In this document: positions 8,627 through 17,342 of the stretch, in pieces | Layout of the letters: each line of letters begins with the position of its first letter | How positions within the stretch are numbered: position 1 is the stretch's first letter | Source of the DNA: an uncultured Asticcacaulis sp. | GTDB taxonomy: Bacteria > Pseudomonadota > Alphaproteobacteria > Caulobacterales > Caulobacteraceae | Assembly: GCA_936940865.1 (NCBI GenBank) | Contig: CAKZJB010000051.1 | Coordinates: forward strand, 62,001-126,000 | Direction of reading: 5' to 3' | Length of the DNA: 64,000 nt | Notes under the pieces: generated by a model | Seen by the model: only the letters and a program-made list of their open reading frames with translations | Database searches by the model: none | Told to the model about the DNA's origin: nothing | Translations under genes and position numbers: made by a program

Positions 8627-9490
8627 TTACGCGAGCTGGCAGATGTCGAGGACGTTCATGTCCGTGTAGTCGAGGTTTTCGCCGCCCATGGCCCAGATGA
8701 AGGCATAGTTCGACGTGCCGGCGCCCATATGGATCGACCACGGGGGCGAGACGACGGCTTCGTTGTTCTGCATGACGATGTGACGCGCCTTGTCGGGTTC
8801 GCCCATGAAGTGGAAGACGCGGTCGTTTTCGCCGAGGTTGAAGTAGAAATAGACTTCCGAACGGCGGTCGTGCAGGTGCGGCGGCATGGTGTTCCACACG
8901 CTGCCCGGGGCCAGGATGGTCAGGCCCAGCAGCAGCTTGCACGATTTCGCGGTGGTGGGCACGATGTATTGATAGATGACGCGCTGGTTGGACGTTTCCA
9001 GCGAACCGCGCTCAAGCGGCACGGCCTTGTCGATCGAGATCTTCACCGTCTCGTAGCGGGCGTGAGCCGGCGTCGAGGTCAGGTAGAAAAGGGCAGGGGT
9101 ACCGGTGTCATTTGACGAAAAAAGCACCTCCTTGGTGCCCATCGGAATGTAGAGGCCGTCCTTCGGCGCCAGGTCGTAGTCGACGCCATCGACCTTTACC
9201 TTGCCGGCGCCTGACCCGACGTTGATCACGCCCAGTTCGCGGCGTTCCAGGAAGGGATGGCCGGCGGCCGAGGCCGGCTCTGTCTGGTCGGGCAGCTTCA
9301 CCGTGCCGGTGGTGGGCGCCACGCCGCCGACGACGAAGCGTTCGAAGTGGGTGTAGTTGAGCACGACCTGGCCCGGCTGGAACAGCCCGCTCATCAGGTA
9401 CTTGTCACGCAGACCTTCAGTGTCCGCGCCCTGCATCATGTCGGGATGCGTGGCGTGGTAGATTTTTTTATAGAGCGAGGTTTGACACAT
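8627..9490 (-). CDS. kduI: 5-keto-4-deoxyuronate isomerase
   Basis: Cupin-fold zinc isomerase that converts 5-keto-4-deoxyuronate, the product of pectate lyase and oligogalacturonide lyase action, into 2,5-diketo-3-deoxygluconate for KduD. The metal site is visible in [16 protein letters not shown], and the N-terminal [17 protein letters not shown] is characteristic of KduI. Length is 287 residues, slightly above the usual 278. It lies in the middle of the uxaC-kduI-kduD operon with 72 bp to uxaC and no operator in that gap, suggesting transcription from the uxaC promoter. A CCGGTGTCA core inside the coding region (9102-9110) is probably chance. Confidence 0.95.
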   Translation of the reverse strand: MCQTSLYKKIYHATHPDMMQGADTEGLRDKYLMSGLFQPGQVVLNYTHFERFVVGGVAPTTGTVKLPDQTEPASAAGHPFLERRELGVINVGSGAGKVKVDGVDYDLAPKDGLYIPMGTKEVLFSSNDTGTPALFYLTSTPAHARYETVKISIDKAVPLERGSLETSNQRVIYQYIVPTTAKSCKLLLGLTILAPGSVWNTMPPHLHDRRSEVYFYFNLGENDRVFHFMGEPDKARHIVMQNNEAVVSPPWSIHMGAGTSNYAFIWAMGGENLDYTDMNVLDICQLA

Positions 9491-9562
9491 GGTCGGTAGT
9501 CTCCGGGAAGGTCGATAGCCGTTTTGATCATTAACAATCAAAACGACTCAAATTCAAGCGTC

Positions 9563-11002
9563 TTAAAGCTTGTAAGCGGCTTTCGGCAGGGTATAGGTCA
9601 GGTCCTTGATGGTGTCGGCGGCGTCATCGAGCGCGATGCGGTGCTCGGCCACCAGGCGGGCCAGGAAGGCGCTGTCGACGCGACGGGCGACGTCGTGGCG
9701 CGCCGGGATCGACAGGAAGGCGCGGGTGTCGTCGTTGAAGCCGACCGTATTGTAGAAGCCGGCCGTCTCGGTGACCTGCTCGCGGAAACGCATCATGCCT
9801 TCCGGGCTGTCGTGGAACCACCACGAGGGGCCGAGTTTCAGGATCGGATAGTGGCCGGCCAGCGGCGCCAGCTCGCGCGCATAGTTGGTCTCATCCAGCG
9901 TGAACAGGATGACCGTCAGGCCCTTTTCGTTGCCGAAGGCGTCGAGCAGCGGCTTCAGCGCATGCACGTAGTTGGTTGGCAGGGGGATGTCGCAGCCCTT
10001 GTCCCGGCCGTACTTTTCGAAGACCTTGAGATTGTGGTTGCGGAACGAGCCCGGGTGGATCTGCATGGTCATGCCGTCGTCGAGGCTCATGCGCGCCATC
10101 TCGGTCAGCATCTGGGCGCGGAACAGCTCGGCATCCTCCGCGGTGACGTTCGGGGCCAGGATGCGCTTGAACAGGGCTTCCGCGTCCGCGGGCGACAGGT
10201 TGGCGGTCTGCGCCGTCGGATGGCCGTGGTCGGAAGAGGTCGCGCCCATGGTGGCGAAAAAGGCGCGGCGGACGCGGTGGGCGCGCAGGTAGCCCTGCCA
10301 GTTATAAACGTCCTCACCCGACAGGTTGGCGAAGACCTTCATCTTGGCGTGAAAATCCTCGTGCTCCGGATCGATTACGGGGTCGGGGCGGTAAGCTGTA
10401 ACCACACGCCCGGCCCATCCCGACGCCTTGATCGCCTGGTGGTGTTCGAGCGTGTCGGTGGGCGATTCGGTCGTAGCCAGCAGTTCGATGTTGAAGCGCT
10501 CGAACAGGGCGCGCGGGCGGTAGGCGTCGGATGCCAGGAGTTCGCCGATCCGGTCGAAATAGTGGTCGGCGGTCGAGGCGTCGAGCTGGACGTCGAAACC
10601 CATGATCTCGCCGAAGACATGGCTCATCCACATCGCGGTCGGCGTCCCCCGGAACAGGTGCTGGTTCCTCGCGAAGACGCGCCAGGCCTCGCGCGGGTCC
10701 GCTCCCGACGGACCGGCCTTGGAGCCGACGCCGACATCGTCCATGGCGATGCCCTGCGAATAGAGCATGCGGTAGATGTAATGGTCGGGGCTGAGGAACA
10801 GCGCCGTGGCGTTCTCGAACGGCTCGTTCGTGGCGAACCATGCGGGGTCCGTGTGCCCATGCGGCGACAGGATTGGATAGTCCTTGACCAGCGCATAGAG
10901 CTCGCGCGCGATAGCGCGCTGCGCCGGGTCGCTGGGGAACAGCCGGTCGGGGTTCACGGTCAAGGGCTTGCTGCCGGTAGGTTGAAGCATCGGCTCGGTC
11001 AT
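9563..11002 (-). CDS. uxaC: Glucuronate/galacturonate isomerase
   Basis: Uronate isomerase of the amidohydrolase superfamily, converting D-galacturonate to D-tagaturonate (and D-glucuronate to D-fructuronate). The N-terminal metal motif is visible in SPHGHTDPAWFA, and LHP-type positions appear later as MTMQIHPGSFRNHN and GFNDDTRAF. The 479 residues are typical. It is the first gene of the leftward operon with kduI and kduD. An operator at 11086-11099 lies about 85 bp upstream. With the altronate genes 1.5 kb away it completes the isomerase pathway to KDG. Confidence 0.96.
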   Translation of the reverse strand: MTEPMLQPTGSKPLTVNPDRLFPSDPAQRAIARELYALVKDYPILSPHGHTDPAWFATNEPFENATALFLSPDHYIYRMLYSQGIAMDDVGVGSKAGPSGADPREAWRVFARNQHLFRGTPTAMWMSHVFGEIMGFDVQLDASTADHYFDRIGELLASDAYRPRALFERFNIELLATTESPTDTLEHHQAIKASGWAGRVVTAYRPDPVIDPEHEDFHAKMKVFANLSGEDVYNWQGYLRAHRVRRAFFATMGATSSDHGHPTAQTANLSPADAEALFKRILAPNVTAEDAELFRAQMLTEMARMSLDDGMTMQIHPGSFRNHNLKVFEKYGRDKGCDIPLPTNYVHALKPLLDAFGNEKGLTVILFTLDETNYARELAPLAGHYPILKLGPSWWFHDSPEGMMRFREQVTETAGFYNTVGFNDDTRAFLSIPARHDVARRVDSAFLARLVAEHRIALDDAADTIKDLTYTLPKAAYKL

Positions 11003-11085
11003 CTCTGTTCAGGTGAAAAGGGGAGGCCGCCAGTGTGCCCCCAGACAGTTCCGGCTGCATCCCCTTTTTTGTCGTTGGCGCCATA

Positions 11086-11099
11086 GGTAACCGGTGTCA
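11086..11099. promoter_or_regulatory. Putative uronate-regulon operator (uxaC operon)
   Basis: GGTAACCGGTGTCA is the exact reverse complement of the site at 12509-12522 upstream of uxaA. The two divergent catabolic units flanking the LacI gene therefore carry the same asymmetric operator. It lies 84 bp upstream of uxaC in the 157-bp gap after the regulator gene. Confidence 0.65.
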
Positions 11100-11159
11100 T
11101 GGCTTTTGACAACAGATTTTTTGCGAAATTTCGGCGAAAATCGCTCACGAAAGGCTTGC

Positions 11160-12266
11160 TTAACCTTTGGGCGCGGGGCCGGACGAGCCGCGGATCATCA
11201 GCTTGGCCTGGAAAACGATCGACGTATCGTCGGTCATTTCACCGTTCATCAGGCTTTCGGCGGCCGTTCGGGCCATATCGCGCGTCGGCAGGCGGACTGT
11301 GGTCAGCGGCGGGTAGATTCGCGTGGCGACATCGGCGTCGTCGAAGCCGACAATGGTCACATCGGCCGGGATTTTCAGGCCGGCCTCATAGGCGGCGTGA
11401 TAGGCGCCGGCGGCCATCTGGTCGTTCGAAGCGATGATGGCCGTCGGACGCCGGGGGGCGGACAGGATTTGCCGGGCGGCCCTGTAACCCGAGTCGAAGC
11501 TGTAATCGCCCGGCATGTCGAGTTCCGGAGGAATCGTGATGCCGTGGCGCGCCAGACCTTCTTCGAAGCCGGCGCGACGTTCGTGCGCCGATGGATATTG
11601 CAGGTTGCCCTGGATGAAGCCGATGCGCTTGTGCCCCAGCGACACCAGGTGCTCGGCCGCTTCGGCGCAGCCTTCGCGGTCGCGCGACACGATCTGGGCG
11701 GTCCGGATGGGCGGATCGTTGAGATCGCCTGGACGGGCCGTAACGCGAATGAAGGGAATATCGAGTTCTTCCATCAGATCGAGCAGCCGGCGGTCGTCGG
11801 CGATAGGCGGCAGCAGGATGACGCCGGCCAGGCGCTGGACCTCGATGAACTCGCGGATATCGTCGACAAAGGTCTCGGACAGGCGGTCGCACGGGTGCAC
11901 GACCAGTTCGGTGCCGGTGCCGCGCAGACCGTCAAGGGCGCCGGTCTGCATGTTGACGATGTACTGGGCGTTGGGATTGTCGTAGATCAGCCCGATCAGG
12001 AACGAGCGGCGGAAGGCCAGGCCCCGCGCCTGCGGATCGGGGCGGAAGCCGATGCGCGCGATGATCGCGTTGACCTGATCGCGGGTATCGGGCTTGACCG
12101 ACGGCGAATTGTTGATGACCCGCGACACCGTCTTCTTCGATACGCGCGCCAGGTTGGCGACGTCGTTGATCGTCGCCTTCTTGCGGCGGCGAATGAATTC
12201 TTCGACGGCGTCGATGCCGCCTTCACGAGGGGCGGTGGCGGCTGTAGCGAGAGGGGTTCGGGCCAT
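11160..12266 (-). CDS. LacI-family transcriptional regulator of uronate catabolism
   Basis: Sugar-responsive repressor. An unusual 30-residue N-terminal extension precedes the LacI helix-turn-helix and hinge (TINDVANLARVSKKTVSRVI, about 32-51). A periplasmic-binding-protein-like effector domain follows, with GVILLPPIADDRR, LGHKRIGFIQGN, IIASNDQMAAGAYHAA and TIVGFDDADVA. It is divergent from uxaA and lies between uxaA and uxaC, whose upstream regions share an identical CCGG-centred operator; CG-centred palindromes are typical LacI-family sites. The effector is probably a uronate intermediate such as KDG, which is not visible from sequence. The long N-terminus could be over-called if a later start is used. 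Confidence 0.9.
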   Translation of the reverse strand: MARTPLATAATAPREGGIDAVEEFIRRRKKATINDVANLARVSKKTVSRVINNSPSVKPDTRDQVNAIIARIGFRPDPQARGLAFRRSFLIGLIYDNPNAQYIVNMQTGALDGLRGTGTELVVHPCDRLSETFVDDIREFIEVQRLAGVILLPPIADDRRLLDLMEELDIPFIRVTARPGDLNDPPIRTAQIVSRDREGCAEAAEHLVSLGHKRIGFIQGNLQYPSAHERRAGFEEGLARHGITIPPELDMPGDYSFDSGYRAARQILSAPRRPTAIIASNDQMAAGAYHAAYEAGLKIPADVTIVGFDDADVATRIYPPLTTVRLPTRDMARTAAESLMNGEMTDDTSIVFQAKLMIRGSSGPAPKG

Positions 12267-12488
12267 AGGGTATTTCAGACTGCGACGGATGGGACTATAC
12301 GACGAAAAGCATCACGAAAACCGGAATCACCGAATGATCGGCGTCTTTGGTCTGGTAGCGGGTATTTCATCGCCTGAATAGTCGTTTGCAAATTGCGCCG
12401 CCTTATCTCATATATGGCATGAATTTTTATGGAGCGGAAAGCTTAACGTTTCAGTATTTTTGCGCATGCCGCCCCTCATCCCTTGCCA

Positions 12489-12522
12489 ACGGACCGGTAT
12501 CAGGATTATGACACCGGTTACC
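12489..12522. promoter_or_regulatory. Tandem operators upstream of uxaA
   Basis: Two CCGG-centred sites lie 20 bp apart centre to centre: ACGGACCGGTATCA (12489-12502) and TGACACCGGTTACC (12509-12522). The spacing of about two helical turns would place repressors on the same face of the DNA. The rest of the 306-bp gap between the divergent regulator and uxaA is AT-rich and should hold both promoters. Confidence 0.65.
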
Positions 12523-12572
12523 ATAGCCGGATTCCGGCGAATTGCACGCATTATTTTACGGAGTATGCCGCC

Positions 12573-14114
12573 ATGGCGGATGAAGTGTCCTGTTCGCCGC
12601 TCGCGAAAGCGTCCGAAAGCGCCATTGATACCCTGCGCGTATCACAGCGCGACCAGGTCGCCACGGCCATGCGCGATCTGCCCGCCGGCCTGGAGCTGAC
12701 GGTAGATGGTCTCGCACTCACGCTGAAAAACGACGTTCCCAAGGGCCACAAGCTGGCCGTCCTGCCCGTGATAGCCGGCGAACCCGTGTTGAAGTTCGGC
12801 TTCCCGATCGGCAAGGCCACGCAGGACATCGCGGTGGGTGAGCACGTCCACGTCCACAATATGGCGACGGGCCTGAGCGGGATCGAAGACTATGTCTATC
12901 AGCCTGTCCCGCAGGCACCGCATGCTCCGGCGCCGGATCAGACGTTCGTGGGCTATCGCCGCGATTGGGGCGGTCCCGGCGGCCGCGTCGGCATCCGCAA
13001 CGAAATCTGGATCCTGTGCACGGTCGGCTGCGTGGCGCGCACTTCGGAACGCCTGGCCAAGATAGCGTCGGAACGCTTCAAAGGCCGGATCGACGGCGTC
13101 TATGCGCTGACGCATCCGCTCGGCTGCTCGCAACTTGGCGATGACCTCAGCCATACACGGTCGCTGCTGGCCTCGCTGGCCATGCATCCCAATGCCGGCG
13201 GCGTGCTGATCGTCGGTTTGGGCTGTGAGAACAATCAGCTGTCCAATCTCCTGAAGGAGATAGACCGCCCGGCCGACCGCCTGAAATATTTCGCCGCCCA
13301 GATGGTCGAGGACGAGACCGAGGCCGGTCTTGAGGCGCTTGAGGAACTGGTCGCGGTGATCGAAAAGGACCGGCGCGAGGAATGCCACGTCTCCGACCTG
13401 GCGATCGGCGTGAAGTGCGGCGGTTCGGACGGATTTTCGGGCCTGACCGCCAATCCGCTTGTCGGCCGTATTGCCGATCGGGTCGCCTTCGCCGGCGGCC
13501 GGTCGATCATGACCGAAATTCCGGAAATCTTCGGCGCCGAGCGTATACTGATGGCGCGGGCGAGGGACGAAGCCGTGTTCAGGGGCGTGGTCGACGTCGT
13601 CAACGACTTCAAAAACTACTTCCTGGAACACAAGCAGCCCGTGTTCGAAAATCCGTCGCCGGGCAACAAGGCGGGCGGCATCACCACGCTCGAAGAAAAG
13701 TCGCTGGGCGCCGTGCAGAAGGGCGGCACCAGCCCGCTGAACGAAGTCCTGCGCTACGGCGAACGCGCCCATGAAAAGGGTTTGAGCCTGCTTGAGGCGC
13801 CCGGCAACGACGCGGTATCGTCGACCGCGCTGACGGCGGCCGGCGCGGTCATCGTGCTGTTCACAACGGGGCGCGGCACGCCGCTCGGCTTCCCGGCCCC
13901 GACAATCAAGATCGCGTCGAACTCGGCGCTGGCCGCCAGGAAACCGCACTGGATCGATTTCAACGCCGGGCAGGTCGTCGAAGGCCGTTCGCTTGACGAC
14001 ACGGCGGATGATCTTATGAAGTTGATCCTTGCCACGGCGTCGGGTCAGCCGACGTGCAACGAAAAGAATGAAGAGCGCGAAATCGCGATCTGGAAGAATG
14101 GAGTCACCCTGTGA
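12573..14114 (+). CDS. uxaA: Altronate dehydratase
   Basis: Dehydrates D-altronate to KDG. The 513 residues contain the small N-terminal SAF-like domain (DVPKGHKLAVLP...GEHVHVHN) fused to the large catalytic domain, as in full-length UxaA. Conserved stretches include GGRVGIRNEIWIL, HPLGCSQLGDD, GLGCENNQ and GVKCGGSDGFSGLTANP. ATG 12573 is chosen because a GGAG lies 9 nt upstream; an in-frame ATG at 12483 would put both operators inside the gene. It overlaps the next gene by four bases, so the two are translationally coupled. Confidence 0.95.
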   Translation: MADEVSCSPLAKASESAIDTLRVSQRDQVATAMRDLPAGLELTVDGLALTLKNDVPKGHKLAVLPVIAGEPVLKFGFPIGKATQDIAVGEHVHVHNMATGLSGIEDYVYQPVPQAPHAPAPDQTFVGYRRDWGGPGGRVGIRNEIWILCTVGCVARTSERLAKIASERFKGRIDGVYALTHPLGCSQLGDDLSHTRSLLASLAMHPNAGGVLIVGLGCENNQLSNLLKEIDRPADRLKYFAAQMVEDETEAGLEALEELVAVIEKDRREECHVSDLAIGVKCGGSDGFSGLTANPLVGRIADRVAFAGGRSIMTEIPEIFGAERILMARARDEAVFRGVVDVVNDFKNYFLEHKQPVFENPSPGNKAGGITTLEEKSLGAVQKGGTSPLNEVLRYGERAHEKGLSLLEAPGNDAVSSTALTAAGAVIVLFTTGRGTPLGFPAPTIKIASNSALAARKPHWIDFNAGQVVEGRSLDDTADDLMKLILATASGQPTCNEKNEEREIAIWKNGVTL

Positions 14115-15544
14115 AGCGCCTAAACCTGGAAACCCTGCCGACCGTCACCGCCGAGCGTCCGCCCTACGATCCGGCTTCCGTTCAGGTCGGCGTGGTGCAC
14201 TTCGGTCCGGGCGCGTTTCACCGCGCGCACCAGGCGGCCTATCTCGACGCGTTGGCGGCGATCGATCCGCGTTGGGGCATCTGCGGCGTGTCGCTGCATT
14301 CGGCCGGCGTGCGTGATGCGCTGAAACCGCAGGACGGCCTCTATACCCTGGCCATCCTCGACGAGGAGATCCGCTACCAGGTCCTGGGCTCGATGCGTGA
14401 AGTCCTGGTGGCCGGCGACAGCATCGAAGCCGTGTTCGAACGCCTGGTTCGGCCGTCGGTCGGCATCGTCACCTCGACCGTGACGGAAAAAGGCTATTGC
14501 CTGGCGCCAGACTGGACGCTCGACTTCAACCATGCCGACGTCGTCCACGACCTGGCCAATCCCACGGCGCCCAGGTCGTTTATCGGCTACGTCGCCGAGG
14601 GCTTGCGGCGCCGTAAGGCGGCGGGCCTTGCGCCCTTCGTGCTGATCCCGTGCGACAACCTGCCGAAGAACGGCGAGCGCCTCAAAGCCGCCGTCATCGC
14701 CTTTGCCGCGCGTGTGGACCAGGGCGTTGCCGACTGGATTTCGGCCAATCTGCAATGTCCGTGCACCATGGTCGATTCGATCACGCCGGCGACCGACGAC
14801 GCCCTGCGCGCCCGCGTCGCCGAGGTGATCGGCGCCGAAGACGCCTGGCCGATCCAGCGCGAAGCCTTTACGCAATGGGTGATCGAAAACCACATTCATC
14901 CGAACGGCCCCGACTGGGCGGCGGTCGGTGTGACGCTGACCGACAATGTTCCGGCCTATGAGCGCGCCAAGCTGCGCCTGTTGAACGGTCCGCATTCGAC
15001 GCTCGCCTATGCCGGCCTGCACCGCGGCTATGAGAGCGTATCGCAGGCGATGAACGATCCGGAGCTGGCGGCCCTGGTGCGCGATATCATGCTGAAGGAC
15101 GTCGTGCCGCTGCTCGAAGCGCCGGCCGGCATGGACCTGCCCGCCTATTGCGAAGCCATTCTGAAGCGCTTCCGCAACCCGGCCATCAAGCATTTCCTGT
15201 CGCAGATCGCCTGGGACGGCTCGCAGAAGCTGCCGATCCGGATACTGAGCTCCCTGTCCGAGGCGCTTGCCCGTGGCAACGACATCTCGCGCCTGTGCGT
15301 GCCGCTGGCGGCGTGGATGCGCTTTATCCGCATGAAGGCGGTCCGTCAGGAGGCCATTACCGATCCGCTGGCGGCCGAGCTGCTGGCGCTCGGCGGCAGC
15401 CTCAAGGACGAGGTGGCGGACGTGAAGTCGGTGCTGCAACTGCGCGCTGTGTTCCCGGACAGCCTCGCCAACGATCCGCGTGTCATCGCCGGCATCGAGG
15501 CGGCATATGCTGACCTGCTCAAGGCCGAGGCCGTCGCGGCGTAA
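14111..15544 (+). CDS. Mannitol dehydrogenase-family uronate reductase (UxuB-like; tagaturonate/fructuronate reductase)
   Basis: NADH-dependent polyol-type dehydrogenase of 477 residues. VHFGPGAFHRAHQAAYLD is the coenzyme-binding segment of the mannitol dehydrogenase / fructuronate reductase branch, and KLRLLNGPHSTLAYAG carries the Lys-Asn-His catalytic set. Coupling to altronate dehydratase (ATGA overlap) implies the reaction D-tagaturonate to D-altronate, normally done by UxaB. However, the motif is closer to UxuB (fructuronate to mannonate), so the enzyme may serve one or both; the symbol is left open. No mannonate dehydratase gene is seen here. A GC-rich terminator hairpin follows. Confidence 0.85.
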   Translation: MKRLNLETLPTVTAERPPYDPASVQVGVVHFGPGAFHRAHQAAYLDALAAIDPRWGICGVSLHSAGVRDALKPQDGLYTLAILDEEIRYQVLGSMREVLVAGDSIEAVFERLVRPSVGIVTSTVTEKGYCLAPDWTLDFNHADVVHDLANPTAPRSFIGYVAEGLRRRKAAGLAPFVLIPCDNLPKNGERLKAAVIAFAARVDQGVADWISANLQCPCTMVDSITPATDDALRARVAEVIGAEDAWPIQREAFTQWVIENHIHPNGPDWAAVGVTLTDNVPAYERAKLRLLNGPHSTLAYAGLHRGYESVSQAMNDPELAALVRDIMLKDVVPLLEAPAGMDLPAYCEAILKRFRNPAIKHFLSQIAWDGSQKLPIRILSSLSEALARGNDISRLCVPLAAWMRFIRMKAVRQEAITDPLAAELLALGGSLKDEVADVKSVLQLRAVFPDSLANDPRVIAGIEAAYADLLKAEAVAA

Positions 15545-15563
15545 GCGATAGAGTTGATGATTC

Positions 15564-15590
15564 GGCCCTCCCTGCGGAGCGGGGAGGGCC
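15564..15590 (+). terminator. Terminator after the altronate operon
   Basis: A 9-bp perfect stem (GGCCCTCCC / GGGAGGGCC) with a 9-nt loop lies 20 bp after the reductase stop. The following tract (AGGTTGGTTT) is only moderately T-rich. It separates this operon from the convergent carboxylesterase. Confidence 0.65.
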
Positions 15591-15630
15591 AGGTTGGTTT
15601 AAATCCGCAATAATATACGCGACGCTTTTG

Positions 15631-17226
15631 TTAAGTGCCCTGCTGAATAAACGGTACCTTGGCGAACAGCCGGCGCTCGTCGCCGCGCGGGTCGGACGCC
15701 AGTTCCGGCTTTACGTCCATCAGCATGGTTTCGCGCTTGTCGAGGCTGTATGGTTTCCATTCCGGCAGGGCGGCGGTCTGCGGCGAGCCTGTGCGCGCAA
15801 AGGCGATAAAGGCGTCCGACAGGATGTCCGCCATCGCCCGCGCGTCCGGCGTATCCTTCATATAGACGTACGGCACCTGGGTGTTGTGGAAGGCCAGCGG
15901 AATGTCGACGGTGTGCGGCGCGCCGTATTTTACAGGATCGGTCGGGGCACGGAAATTGACCTGGTAGGTCCAGGTCGGGGCGCCCTGGCGCGCCCGCGCC
16001 TCCAGTTCCTCGACGGCGCCACGCCACGACCGTCCGGCCGTGGTCGCGGCGAAGAAGACGTCGGACGGCGACATTTGCGGATAGAGTTTGCGATAGGTCT
16101 CGACGACCAGATAGGGGTCGATGTCGATGCGATAGTCGTCAGGCAGCCGGCCCGGCAGTTCGTCCCAGGTCAGGGTGTAGTTTTTCGGATTGCCGCTTAA
16201 GAAAGCGCGCGTTTCATCGTGCGTATTGCCGATGATCATTGGAATGGCGCGCGACTGCTCGGGCGCATCGGGCCAGAACGGATGGCGGAACAGGACGGTC
16301 TCATCCAGCACCGGCCCCATGTAGACGCCGCCCTTGCCGATGACCGGATCGGTGGTCTTCAGCGCCGCGACCAGATCGGCCACGGGCAGGGTGCGCAGTT
16401 TGGCCAGCGCGTCGGCATCGGTCCCCAAGCCCAGCGTCTTGAGGCAGGCCAGGGTACGCACAGTGGCATTGCCGGGGCCGGACGCCGTCACCTGCTGGCC
16501 GCTCATGGTGACGGCGCGGTGGAACAGTCCCCTGGCCTGAAGCGTCGCCATCATGGTGGCGATCTTGGCGCCGCCGCCCGACTGTCCGAAGACCATGACG
16601 CAGTTGGGATCGCCGCCGAAATTGCGGATATTGTCGCGCACCCATTCGAGCGCCATGTGCAGGTCGAGCTGCCCGCAATTGCCCGAATAAGCCAGGGTCC
16701 GGTCGCCGCCGGCCTGCTTTTCCAGCCGCGCCAGGTACAGATATCCAAATACGTTGAGGCGGTGATTGACCGTCACCACGACGACGTCGCCGCGCAAGGC
16801 AAGGTTGGTGCCGTCGTAGAGGGCGTCGCCGCCCGAACCGCCGCTATAGGCGCCGCCGTGGATATAGAACATCACGGGACGCAGTTTTTTGGGGCTGGCC
16901 TCGGGCGTCCAGACATTGAGGAACAGGCAGTCTTCCGACTGGCCCCACGGATCGGGGGCGCCCGGCTGCGGCGCGGCCTTGCCGTAATGGTCGGCGGCGG
17001 CGATGTCCTTCCACGGCTCGGGCTTCACCGGCGGCTGGAACCGGCGCAGGCCCGTATCCTGGCCATAGCGCAGGCCAAGGAACACCTGGACCCCGCCCTT
17101 CATTTGCCCCGATACGCGGCCGGCGGCCGTGGTCACGACCGGTCCCGCGGCGGCACGAGATGGCACCGGTGTCATGGCTGCGGCAGCGGAGGCGGTCAGG
17201 CCGATAAGAGCGTCACGGCGGTTCAT
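15631..17226 (-). CDS. Secreted type-B carboxylesterase
   Basis: Alpha/beta-hydrolase of the carboxylesterase type B family, 531 residues. The N-terminus NRRDALIGL followed by an Ala-rich hydrophobic stretch looks like a Tat-type signal, so export is likely. FYIHGGAYSGGSG is the oxyanion-hole region, FGQSGGGAK carries the nucleophilic Ser, and a His is available in GAPHTVDIPLAF. A 13/14 operator sits inside the signal-peptide codons (17161-17174), so it is probably co-regulated with pectin genes. A role in removing ester groups from pectin or aromatic esters is an inference from context. It is divergent from moaA. Confidence 0.88.
   Translation of the reverse strand: MNRRDALIGLTASAAAAMTPVPSRAAAGPVVTTAAGRVSGQMKGGVQVFLGLRYGQDTGLRRFQPPVKPEPWKDIAAADHYGKAAPQPGAPDPWGQSEDCLFLNVWTPEASPKKLRPVMFYIHGGAYSGGSGGDALYDGTNLALRGDVVVVTVNHRLNVFGYLYLARLEKQAGGDRTLAYSGNCGQLDLHMALEWVRDNIRNFGGDPNCVMVFGQSGGGAKIATMMATLQARGLFHRAVTMSGQQVTASGPGNATVRTLACLKTLGLGTDADALAKLRTLPVADLVAALKTTDPVIGKGGVYMGPVLDETVLFRHPFWPDAPEQSRAIPMIIGNTHDETRAFLSGNPKNYTLTWDELPGRLPDDYRIDIDPYLVVETYRKLYPQMSPSDVFFAATTAGRSWRGAVEELEARARQGAPTWTYQVNFRAPTDPVKYGAPHTVDIPLAFHNTQVPYVYMKDTPDARAMADILSDAFIAFARTGSPQTAALPEWKPYSLDKRETMLMDVKPELASDPRGDERRLFAKVPFIQQGT
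17161..17174. promoter_or_regulatory. Operator inside the carboxylesterase signal-peptide codons
   Basis: TGGCACCGGTGTCA matches the palindrome at 13 of 14 positions. It overlaps codons for Met-Thr-Pro-Val about 55 bp downstream of the start codon, where a bound repressor would block elongation or initiation. Confidence 0.5.
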
Positions 17227-17342
17227 GAAAGCGTCCCTGTATGTCTGATTGTAATGCGATTGTGAGCTTGAAGCCGCTGGAAGTAAAGGCGTCTTGCCAA
17301 GGCTGTCTTGTGATCGAACGCGGCGGCGGTTACATTACACGC

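Noticed and set aside
9097-9110. GGGTACCGGTGTCA operator-like sequence inside kduI
   Set aside because: It matches 11 of 14 positions but lies mid-gene, far from any start, and encodes an ordinary Asp-Thr-Gly-Thr loop; probably chance in GC-rich DNA.
17227-17342. Possible molybdenum-cofactor riboswitch upstream of moaA
   Set aside because: The 116-bp divergent gap is too short and shows none of the expected conserved stem-loops.
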